Notes under the pieces: generated by a model
Databases searched by the model: none
Told to the model about the DNA's origin: nothing
Seen by the model: the letters and a program-made list of their open reading frames with translations, nothing else
NCBI RefSeq assembly: GCF_003316845.1
Contig: NZ_QMIK01000008.1
Location: 124,001 to 188,000, forward strand
Reading direction: 5' to 3'
Length of the DNA: 64,000 nucleotides
Source of the DNA: Cognataquiflexum aquatile
Lineage (GTDB): Bacteria; Bacteroidota; Bacteroidia; Cytophagales; Cyclobacteriaceae
Translations under genes and position numbers: made by a program
Part shown: piece after piece, positions 48,116 to 55,426 of the stretch
Numbering within the stretch: position 1 is the first letter of the stretch
Layout: every line of letters starts with the position of its first letter

Positions 48116-48709
48116 CCAAACATCCTTTGGATATTCAAAAATTGTTAAAAAATATTTTATGGTTTTTATGGTCTTTTGATATGCTTTTGTTAAGTTTAAA
48201 AAATTTTGGTAGCGAAAAAACTTTAAAAGTTTACCATTTACCAAAGTTTATACGGCTGTAGTCAGTTACAAATAAACCCACACTTGGAGTCTTTTACAGA
48301 GACTCCTTTTTTTATGCCTAAATTTTTAACCTGTTTTTTAATATTTTACAAAAAATTTCAAAAATATGGTTTAAAAATAAACCTTTTTTTCATTTTTCAA
48401 TATTTTTATTTATTGCCCATCGTTATAAATACCCGACATTAAGAAATTGAGATATAATTTTCTGTATTTCAGGTGAAATTTGAAGCAGACCACATAAAAT
48501 TCCTCAAAATAGGTATCCAACACATAAATAAATGGTAAATACCAGTAAATGGGCATCATTTGAGGTTTCAATTATTTATGTTGCCAATGATTGTCCTGCC
48601 ACCATCTTGTCTACTGATCCGCAACAGTTTTTTCAACTTCCGGAAAAAAAGAAGAGTAACCTTGAAGCCCCTTCTTTCTTTCTTCAAAATAAAAACTGTT
48701 TAAACTTTT
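48116..48709. other. AT-rich gap without a convincing gene
   Basis: Nearly 600 nt between the AraC gene and the TAAG boxes. It holds one strong terminator (48286-48313) preceded by a candidate small-RNA region. A 63-codon frame at 48532 lacks a ribosome-binding site and recognisable features. Nothing else was seen. Confidence 0.6.
48286..48313 (+). terminator. rho-independent terminator downstream of AraC gene
   Basis: Perfect 7-bp stem GGAGTCT / AGACTCC with a 7-nt loop, followed by seven T. It lies 170 nt after the AraC stop, far enough to end either the araC mRNA or a separate short transcript. Confidence 0.85.
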
Positions 48710-48746
48710 TAAGTGCTATTTAAGTTTTCCTTAAGCCAATCTTAAG
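48710..48746 (+). promoter_or_regulatory. four phased TAAG boxes, 11-bp period, upstream of GT2 operon
   Basis: TAAG starts at 48710, 48721, 48732 and 48743, exactly one helical turn apart, each preceded by T/C-rich bases (CTTTTTAAG, CTATTTAAG, TCCTTAAG, ATCTTAAG). The last box sits at the expected -33 position, with a weak -7-like TAGTTTCT at 48770. This is the layout of OmpR/PhoB-type response-regulator sites that replace a -33 element. The same motif, period and placement occur at 54136-54161. Binding by the regulator at 51858 is inferred. Confidence 0.7.
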
Positions 48747-48797
48747 TTTGTAGCCCGAATTTTGTCCTATAGTTTCTGGGAAAAAAAATTTTTAAAG

Positions 48798-49535
48798 ATG
48801 GATGGGCTTACATTAATCATACCCGTATTCAATGAAGAAGGAAATATCCATCGGATATGGTCAGAAATAGACCATTACCGGAGAAATTCCCAATTTCCGG
48901 TTTTTGCTCTTTTCGTGGATGATGGTTCTGTGGACGATAGCCTTTCGCTGATCAAAGAAATATGTGACCGGGATGAGGGATTTGGTTTTGTTTCTTTTGA
49001 TAAAAACAAAGGGCTAAGTGCAGCAATCAAAGCAGGATTCGATTATTCCACCACAAAATGGGTCGGTTATCTCGATGGAGACCTTCAAACCACCCCTTTG
49101 GATTTTCTCAAATTCGAGCTTTTCCTTGAGAATTATGATTTGATCACAGGAGAGCGTCAGAATAGAAAAGACAGCATGGGCAAAAAGTTGTCCTCTTCAT
49201 TCGCTAATTGGATTAGGGATGGTTTTTTGAAAGACGGCATGAAGGATACCGGCTGTCCATTGAAAATCTTCAAAAGAGAATTTGTATTGAGTCTTCCTTA
49301 TTTCAATGGATACCATAGGTTTTTTCCTGCCCTGACGCAGATTTATGGAGGAAGTGTAAAAGTGATTCCAATCCGTCATTTCCCCAGAAAAGAAGGGAAA
49401 TCCAAGTTCAATGCATTTAATAGGATGATTCAGCCCCTGTTGGACCTGTTTTTGGTTTTTAGGCTCAAGCAAAGAAGGATTACCTACTCCGTCAAAGAAT
49501 CAAGGACCTTCAAATCAGAAGTGTACCATGAATAA
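48798..49535 (+). CDS. family 2 glycosyltransferase, polyprenyl-phosphate sugar synthase type
   Basis: A 245-residue GT-A enzyme: LTLIIPVFNEEGNI at the start, DDGSVDDS (41-48), the metal-binding DGD at 93-95 in YLDGDLQTTP, then TGERQNRKDS. It resembles DPM1/ArnC-type synthases that load a sugar onto a polyprenyl phosphate, but lacks the two C-terminal membrane helices of ArnC. The frame opens 36 nt upstream at a TTG; the ATG at 48798 aligns with the family start. It overlaps the next gene by 8 nt. Probably makes the donor used by the GT39 domain next door. Confidence 0.87.
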   Translation: MDGLTLIIPVFNEEGNIHRIWSEIDHYRRNSQFPVFALFVDDGSVDDSLSLIKEICDRDEGFGFVSFDKNKGLSAAIKAGFDYSTTKWVGYLDGDLQTTPLDFLKFELFLENYDLITGERQNRKDSMGKKLSSSFANWIRDGFLKDGMKDTGCPLKIFKREFVLSLPYFNGYHRFFPALTQIYGGSVKVIPIRHFPRKEGKSKFNAFNRMIQPLLDLFLVFRLKQRRITYSVKESRTFKSEVYHE

Positions 49536-51780
49536 TTTTTTGGTGCTTGGTTTGGGTTTGGTTGCCCAAGGCCTCTTCGCCGGAAGATTTGTAGTACAGT
49601 TGCTTCAATCCGAAAAGTCCCATAAAGTCGAGTCTCCTGCTTTGTTTTGGCAATTGAGCTTATTGGCCTCCTTCCTTTTGATTCTTTATGGCTTTATCCG
49701 CAGCGACATCGTCATCGTGGGTGGTCAATTTGTCGGATATCTGGTCTATATCCGAAATCTTCAAATCAAAGGAGAATGGAAAATTTTGCCTTATTCCATC
49801 AGGTTATTGGCCTTTTTGCTACCACCTGTTTTATTACTGTTTCTGATTTTTGGGGTGAATTACAACTGGGAAAAATTTATTGCCAACCCTGAAATTGAAG
49901 GATTATTATTGACTTGGGGAACCATCGGCCAGCTGATTTTTACCTCCAGGTTTGTGGTTCAATGGTTGTATTCAGAAAAACTCAAAGAATCTGCTTTCCC
50001 GGTTTCTTTTTGGTACATCAGTATTTTAGGTGCCGTGATGGTGGCTGTTTATGCTGTTTTGAGACAGGATGCAGTCTTATTTATAGGTCAGGCTTTTGGT
50101 CTACTCGCTTATTCCCGAAATGTTTTCCTTCATTTCAAGCCTTATTTCGACAGAAAGATTTCTTTGGTTTCAAAATTTGAAAAATACCGGTTTCCTGCCC
50201 TTATGATTTTTTTGGGAATGGTGCTGTATTTCAACCTTGGCAATTGGGAGGTAACGGAGAGCAGTGAAGCAAGGTATGCGCAAATACCTAAGGAAATGAT
50301 CGATTCCGGTGATTATATCCATCCTACTTTGATGGGAATCTACCATTACCATAAACCCCCAATGACTTATTGGATCACTGTTGCTGCCTACAAATTATTC
50401 GGTGTATCGTCGTGGTCGGCCAGATTTTTTTTACAAATCGCGATTCTGATTCAGGTTTGGTTGGTTTACCAAATTGGAAAGATTTTACTTCCGGACAAGA
50501 AATCTGCTTTTTTTGCAAGTCTGCTTTTCGCCTCTTTCCCCATATTGATAATATCAGGCAGGGCTTTGACGACGGATGGGTATTTGGCAGTTTTTGTGTT
50601 GGCAGCCATGTATGCTTGGTTATCGTATCTCAAAAACCCCAAAAACAGATACCTCCTGATTTTCTACCTGATGTTGGGTTTGGGGTTTTTGACAAAGGGT
50701 CCTGTGGTATTGATTGTTCCGATTTCGGTATTGATATTTCAGAAATTCTACCAGAAAACAGCTTTTGGAAAACCTTGGATCCATTTGTTGGGGATTTCTA
50801 TTTTCCTTTTTATTGGATTAAGTTGGTTTGTTTTCCTTTACTTGGAGGATCGTCAGTTTCTGGATTATTTTGTATTCAAACATACGCTCCAAAGGTTCTC
50901 CACCAATACTTTTAGCCGGAGTCAGCCTTTTTGGTTTTATTTTGTCATTGTGGTGGCGACGGCTTTTCCTTGGGTTTTGGTAATCCTTTCAGGGACCAAA
51001 AAAATTATCCAAAAAAGAAATCCCCAAAGCCTCATGCTGTTGGCATGGATATTTATTCCCTTGTTTTTTTTCTCCCTGAGTCAGTCCAAACTTGTCCTCT
51101 ATATCCTCCCGATATATCCCGCCATAGCTTTGGCCGCTACGTCTGTGTGGATGGGATTGCCTGATCGGAGCCAAATGATTTGGGACAAAATTCAGTTCGT
51201 TTTCCAAATTCTGGTCATTTCAGCCTTAGCTGTCAGTCCTCTTTTTGAGCCAAAGATTACCCTGAGTTACAAATTTTTCTTTATCCTAGTTGTCACTGCT
51301 TCACTATTGGTTTCCATGCGTCTCATCGCAATCAAGTCCATGGACAGGGCCATATTGACAGCATTTTTGTTTTTCATGGGGATTACCGCTGCGTCCACCT
51401 ATTTTATGGGGAATAATCCCGGTATGGTCAATGACAGAAAAAACATTGCTGCTTTTATCCAACAGGATTTACCAGATATGGAAAATATCCTGATCTATAA
51501 CTACAGGTCGCCCTCAATGGCATTTTTGACCGATAAAAATATCATCTCACTGTTTGACGGTGCCGAGGATTTGAACAGGGAAACCCAATTCCAAAAAAAC
51601 GAAGACTGGAAAGCCAACCTCATCAACCTCCAGGAACAACCGGATTGGCTGGTCAAAAAACTTCCCAAAAATGCTGTTTTGATGGTAAAGAAAAACCACC
51701 TTCATCTTGAAATCATCAAAGAGGCAGGAAAGGGATTTGGAAACTCAAAGGAAATGGATGGTTGGGTTTTGTTTTATTGA
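49528..51780 (+). CDS. fusion of two LAB_N domains with an ArnT-like GT39 glycosyltransferase
   Basis: A 750-residue membrane protein in three parts. LAB_N repeat 1 (about 5-80) has GRFVVQLLQSEK and GGQFVGYLVYIRN. Repeat 2 (about 125-202) has SRFVVQWLYSEK and IGQAFGLLAYSRN. From about 220 on is a GT39/ArnT-like transferase with ESSEARYAQIPKEM (244-257) in its first periplasmic loop, HYHKPPMTYW, and about 10 helices. GT39 enzymes transfer a sugar from polyprenyl phosphate to lipid A or protein. LAB_N modules are small PQ-loop-like membrane units that could flip or handle the lipid-linked donor (inference). It overlaps the GT2 gene by 8 nt. Confidence 0.85.
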   Translation: MNNFLVLGLGLVAQGLFAGRFVVQLLQSEKSHKVESPALFWQLSLLASFLLILYGFIRSDIVIVGGQFVGYLVYIRNLQIKGEWKILPYSIRLLAFLLPPVLLLFLIFGVNYNWEKFIANPEIEGLLLTWGTIGQLIFTSRFVVQWLYSEKLKESAFPVSFWYISILGAVMVAVYAVLRQDAVLFIGQAFGLLAYSRNVFLHFKPYFDRKISLVSKFEKYRFPALMIFLGMVLYFNLGNWEVTESSEARYAQIPKEMIDSGDYIHPTLMGIYHYHKPPMTYWITVAAYKLFGVSSWSARFFLQIAILIQVWLVYQIGKILLPDKKSAFFASLLFASFPILIISGRALTTDGYLAVFVLAAMYAWLSYLKNPKNRYLLIFYLMLGLGFLTKGPVVLIVPISVLIFQKFYQKTAFGKPWIHLLGISIFLFIGLSWFVFLYLEDRQFLDYFVFKHTLQRFSTNTFSRSQPFWFYFVIVVATAFPWVLVILSGTKKIIQKRNPQSLMLLAWIFIPLFFFSLSQSKLVLYILPIYPAIALAATSVWMGLPDRSQMIWDKIQFVFQILVISALAVSPLFEPKITLSYKFFFILVVTASLLVSMRLIAIKSMDRAILTAFLFFMGITAASTYFMGNNPGMVNDRKNIAAFIQQDLPDMENILIYNYRSPSMAFLTDKNIISLFDGAEDLNRETQFQKNEDWKANLINLQEQPDWLVKKLPKNAVLMVKKNHLHLEIIKEAGKGFGNSKEMDGWVLFY

Positions 51781-51857
51781 GCTGATTTCTTCTACTTGTT
51801 GTTGGTGGAGAAAAGGGTAGAATTTGTAATTTGTGAAAAAAGAAAACCTGTAGAAAA

Positions 51858-52526
51858 ATGAGGATTTTGGTAATTGAAGATGAGCCCGGCATTTCGGGAT
51901 TTTTGAAGCAAGGTCTGGAAGAGGAATCCTATGCTGTTGATGTCGCTGAGGAAGGAAAACTTGGTTTGGAATTGGCGTTGACCGGAGATTATGACCTTCT
52001 ATTGATAGATTGGATGCTGCCCGGACTGAGTGGGATTGAAATTACCCGGACTTTCAGAAAATCCTTTTCGGATACTCCCGTGATATTTCTCACGGCAAAA
52101 GACACCGCAGATGAAGCGGTTTTTGCCCTGCAGGCAGGTGCAAATGATTATATCAGAAAACCTTTTCATTTTGAAGAACTACTCGCCAGGATCCGGGTGC
52201 AGCTACGGACCAAATCCGGAGAGCAGGTGAATTTTACCCTTGGGCCGATTGTCCTTTATACCGAAAATCACCGGGTGGAGAAAGATGGAAAGGAAATCAT
52301 TCTTACCCAAAAGGAGTTTGCGCTCCTAGAATACCTCATCAGAAACAAAGGCAAAGTATGCAGAAGAAGCCGAATCATCGAAAGCGTTTGGGATATCCAT
52401 TTTGAATATGATACCGGAGTGATCGATGTTTTTATAAATTCCATCAGAAAGAAACTCGGACTCACCAAAGAAGACAACTACCTGCAGACCATCAGGGGAG
52501 TCGGCTACATTGCTCAGGAAATATGA
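51858..52526 (+). CDS. OmpR-family response regulator
   Basis: A 222-residue two-domain regulator. The receiver (1-115) has the acidic pocket E7/D8, phosphoacceptor D51 in LLIDWMLPG, T79 in FLTAKD and K101 in IRKPF. The C-terminal winged-helix effector (about 125-220) has LTQKEFALLEYLIRN and the VDVFINSIRKKLG recognition helix. Its stop overlaps the kinase start (ATGA). It lies 77 nt after the GT39 fusion. It is of the class that binds direct repeats, and such repeats (TAAG, 11 bp) precede both flanking operons. Confidence 0.95.
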   Translation: MRILVIEDEPGISGFLKQGLEEESYAVDVAEEGKLGLELALTGDYDLLLIDWMLPGLSGIEITRTFRKSFSDTPVIFLTAKDTADEAVFALQAGANDYIRKPFHFEELLARIRVQLRTKSGEQVNFTLGPIVLYTENHRVEKDGKEIILTQKEFALLEYLIRNKGKVCRRSRIIESVWDIHFEYDTGVIDVFINSIRKKLGLTKEDNYLQTIRGVGYIAQEI

Positions 52527-53902
52527 ATTTACCCTACAAAATCCGGCTTTCCATTTATCTCTCCGGCGCATCATCGCTGATCGTGTTGGTTGCTTTTCTA
52601 TTGATTTTTGGGGTAGCCAAATGGACCCTGCTCAGGACTATTGACAAGGATTTGGCTTTGGAGACAAAAGTTCATCAGGATCAGATCACGATTATCGATG
52701 GGAGTATCCGGTTTTCTCACAAAGACGAATGGGAGGAAGAAGAACACAAGGAAATCCAGTTCCATCCCATTTTTATCGAAATTGTAGACAAAGAAGGAAA
52801 TCAGCTGGACAAATCCCCCAACCTTGGAAACCTGAGGCTTGGTTTCATTAATGGTCATTCTTCCCAGGACAATGGGTATAATCAGTTTATGGGCAATCAG
52901 GAATTGCGGCAAATGCAGATTGCGCTCAAGCACGAGGAAAAGATTGAAGGCTACCTTTTGGTCGCTACTTCTTTTGAAGAATCAAGAAACTTGCTCAATA
53001 ACCTCCGGACAATCCTTTTTGTATTGTATCCGCTTATTTTGTTTTCGCTTTTTTTGACCATGAGGATTTTGGCCGGGAAAAGCATTCAGCCTGTGGATAA
53101 GATTACCAAAAGGGCAAAAATGATTTCCCAGAAAAACCTCAATGAGCGGATACAGCTACCTGTCAACAACGATGAAATTAAAGCACTCACTGTCGCGATC
53201 AATGATTTGTTGGAAAGGTTGGAAAATGCGATGAAAAGAGAGCAGCAGTTCACCTCAGATGCTTCCCATGAACTCCGGACCCCGCTTTCTGTCCTCAAAG
53301 GAAACTTTGAGGTTTTGATCCGAAAACCGCGAAGTGAGGAAGAGTATGTTTCCAAAATCAAAAATGGTCTTGACGAAATCGAAAAATTAGAAAGCATCAT
53401 TGACCAATTGTTGGCCTTGGCAAGGGTCCAAAAAGATGCCTGGGATATCCATGAAATCGACCTGGAAAGTATCACCCTCGAAGTCACTGAATCCATCCGG
53501 AAAAGTGAGGGTAGGAAAATCCGGTTTACAAATCAATCCAAGGAACCACTATATGTTTTTTCCAATGAAAAATCACTTTTTATCATATTGACAAATCTCA
53601 TCCAGAATGCCCTGAAATATTCTGAAAACCATACGGAGATTTCGGTTACCATTTGGATTGAAAATTCTACAGGAATCCTGGAAGTAAAGGACCATGGAAT
53701 CGGAATTGAAAAAGAGGCGCAATCCAAAATATTCAATCCGTTTTTTCGTGAAAATTCCCAAGAGCTTGGCAAAATACAAGGCTCAGGATTGGGACTTTCT
53801 ATTGTTAAAAAATTGTGTGACCACCTTGGGATATACATTTCATTGGAAAGTGAAAAAGGTCAGGGAACCGCGATACGACTTATTTTTCCTGATAAGGTTT
53901 GA
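52523..53902 (+). CDS. sensor histidine kinase
   Basis: A 459-residue membrane kinase: helix 1 (about 15-36), a periplasmic sensor (about 37-160), helix 2 (about 162-182) and HAMP (about 185-238). The dimerisation domain has the phospho-acceptor H249 in SDASHELRTPL. The ATPase domain has N358/N362 (NLIQNALKYS), D390 (DHGIGIEK) and GSGLGLSIVKK (420-430). The sensor has an acidic/His patch, WEEEEHKEIQFHP at 70-82, like that of metal-sensing kinases; the ligand is unproven. Partner of the regulator upstream. Confidence 0.94.
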   Translation: MNLPYKIRLSIYLSGASSLIVLVAFLLIFGVAKWTLLRTIDKDLALETKVHQDQITIIDGSIRFSHKDEWEEEEHKEIQFHPIFIEIVDKEGNQLDKSPNLGNLRLGFINGHSSQDNGYNQFMGNQELRQMQIALKHEEKIEGYLLVATSFEESRNLLNNLRTILFVLYPLILFSLFLTMRILAGKSIQPVDKITKRAKMISQKNLNERIQLPVNNDEIKALTVAINDLLERLENAMKREQQFTSDASHELRTPLSVLKGNFEVLIRKPRSEEEYVSKIKNGLDEIEKLESIIDQLLALARVQKDAWDIHEIDLESITLEVTESIRKSEGRKIRFTNQSKEPLYVFSNEKSLFIILTNLIQNALKYSENHTEISVTIWIENSTGILEVKDHGIGIEKEAQSKIFNPFFRENSQELGKIQGSGLGLSIVKKLCDHLGIYISLESEKGQGTAIRLIFPDKV

Positions 53903-53909
53903 TTTAGTA

Positions 53910-53944
53910 GACCATAGATTGTGGTCGATAGTCCATAGCCTACA
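53910..53944. repeat. heptanucleotide array, five units, GACCATA/GTCCATA type
   Basis: GACCATA, GATTGTG, GTCGATA, GTCCATA, GCCTACA in 7-nt register, beginning 8 nt after the kinase stop. Same unit family as at 44672 and 45232. The rest of the 53903-54220 gap holds the TAAG boxes and a promoter. Confidence 0.65.
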
Positions 53945-54135
53945 ACAATTTTCCTTCATCTCACTTTTATCTATTTTGTGGCAGGATAGCGCATACTCAT
54001 ATCAAAATATTTACAATACCCCTCAATTAATCAGAAGCAAAAATTGAATGGATATGTAAGACACTTCGGTCTTCAGTTCTGTTTGTGGTAGAATTTTTGG
54101 CACTTGGCAAATAATAGGATAACCATTCAACTTTT

Positions 54136-54161
54136 TAAGCAAACCTTAAGAAATCCCTAAG
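54136..54161 (+). promoter_or_regulatory. three phased TAAG boxes, 11-bp period, upstream of b561/YceI/RND operon
   Basis: TAAG starts at 54136, 54147 and 54158 (CTTTTTAAG, ACCTTAAG, CCCTAAG). The first box shares nine bases with the first box at 48710. The last lies 26 nt before the TA of the -7 box, against 27 nt at the GT2 promoter, and so covers the -33 position. The arrangement suggests activation by the neighbouring response regulator. Confidence 0.72.
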
Positions 54162-54183
54162 AAAGGCCAAAGGTTGTCGGAGA

Positions 54184-54191
54184 TACATTTG
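54184..54191 (+). promoter_or_regulatory. -7 promoter box of the b561/YceI/RND operon
   Basis: TACATTTG matches TAnnTTTG exactly, 30 nt upstream of the start codon. No TTTG at -33; that position is occupied by the last TAAG box, as expected for an activator-dependent promoter. Confidence 0.6.
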
Positions 54192-54220
54192 AGTCATCAA
54201 AGGTTTTTACTCTGTACACC

Positions 54221-54844
54221 ATGAAAAAAATAATTTCGATCATCACCCTTTTCTTAGCCATTTTTTCTTCCGGGTTTGCCCAGGATGTGGACAGTCTTCT
54301 CCTGACTTTGGATGCAGAGGTGGAAGAACCGGTTCAATTGCTTCCTGACAAAATCATGTTTACACAAAGGATATTTTGGGGCGAAAGAGGACTCATGAGA
54401 AGAACCGGCATCATGCCGCTCAATGAGGAAAACAGAATGAAGGAACTTAAAATCCGGAGAACAATGCTGGTAACTCATCAGATTCTAGGCTATGCGACCC
54501 TGGCAGGAATGATCGCCCAAGGCATTGTCGGAGGGAAGCTGTACAATGGGGAAACCCAACTCAAGGATGCCCACGAAAGCCTCGCTGCCGCGGTCAACAT
54601 CGGATACTTTACGGGTGCTGCCTTGTCTCTCTTTTCACCACCACCATTGATTTCCAAGCAAGTCAAGGGCCTCAATTCCATCAAAGCACACAAAATCCTG
54701 GCATCAATCCACTTTACCGCCATGGTTGCGACCAATATGTTGGCCGAAAAAGCTGAAGATCCCAAATATGCCAAAATCCACAAAGCAGCAGCATTTACGG
54801 CTTTTGGAGCATTTGCAGGAGCCACCATCGTCATGAAATTTTAA
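54221..54844 (+). CDS. cytochrome b561-like membrane protein
   Basis: A 207-residue protein: signal peptide (SSGFAQD near residue 21), a soluble stretch, then about four hydrophobic helices carrying histidines suited to heme ligation: H86 (VTHQILGY), H118 (DAHESLAA), H157 and H164 (KAHKILASIHF) and H187 (KIHKAAAF). The pattern recalls cytochrome b561 or DUF4405-type electron carriers, but I cannot name the family with certainty. It is followed 10 nt later by YceI, a frequent partner of b561 proteins in other bacteria. First gene behind the TAAG boxes. Confidence 0.62.
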   Translation: MKKIISIITLFLAIFSSGFAQDVDSLLLTLDAEVEEPVQLLPDKIMFTQRIFWGERGLMRRTGIMPLNEENRMKELKIRRTMLVTHQILGYATLAGMIAQGIVGGKLYNGETQLKDAHESLAAAVNIGYFTGAALSLFSPPPLISKQVKGLNSIKAHKILASIHFTAMVATNMLAEKAEDPKYAKIHKAAAFTAFGAFAGATIVMKF

Positions 54845-54854
54845 AAATATACCT

Positions 54855-55394
54855 ATGAAAATCTCCCTAATGATAGTTGGTCTTGCCTTGGGTATCGCCG
54901 CGGTCATGCCCTCTGTCAGCATGAAATCCAAAAAAGAAGCATCGTCGATTTCCTACAGCGCCCACCATTCCCTCCATGATTGGACCGGCGTCAACAAGGA
55001 CGTCAATGCGGTGGTTGTCTTGGATGATTTGGCGCAAAAAGTAGAAAAAGTTGCCGTGAGTGCATTGGTTGCAGGTTTTGACAGTGAAAATTCGAGCCGA
55101 GACTCCCACGCTTTGGAAGTATTGGAATCCTTGAAATATCCCAAAGTCCAGTTTGTGAGTACTTCGATCACTCAAAACAAGGAGGATTTGGATGTAAAAG
55201 GGAACCTCACTTTTCATGGTATCACCAAGCCGATTCAGTTTAAGGGGAAATTCAATAAGCAGCAAAACGGGATCGTCGTAGAAGGTGAATTTCCTGTTTC
55301 CCTGGAAGAATACAAAGTGGAGCGACCAAGCTTTATGTTGGTGAAAACCGATGACCTGATCACCATCTCTTTTCATGTGGAATTTTATCCTTAA
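54855..55394 (+). CDS. YceI family periplasmic protein
   Basis: A 179-residue lipocalin-like protein. It has a signal segment (about 1-22) and the YceI core SYSAHHSLHDWTG, LDVKGNLTFHGITKPI and VEFPVSLEEYKVERPS-like motifs (EYKVERPSF). YceI proteins bind isoprenoid or amphiphilic lipids in a beta-barrel pocket. Lies 10 nt after the b561-like gene and 32 nt before the RND pump. A redox or isoprenoid role beside a metal pump is suggestive only. Confidence 0.88.
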   Translation: MKISLMIVGLALGIAAVMPSVSMKSKKEASSISYSAHHSLHDWTGVNKDVNAVVVLDDLAQKVEKVAVSALVAGFDSENSSRDSHALEVLESLKYPKVQFVSTSITQNKEDLDVKGNLTFHGITKPIQFKGKFNKQQNGIVVEGEFPVSLEEYKVERPSFMLVKTDDLITISFHVEFYP

Positions 55395-55426
55395 TCCATC
55401 GCCATTTTAATTAAAATTTTGAAACC

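Noticed and set aside
48532-48723. 63-codon plus-strand frame before the TAAG boxes
   Set aside because: Its 3' end overlaps the first boxes, it has no ribosome-binding site or recognisable feature, and the composition is AT-rich intergenic.
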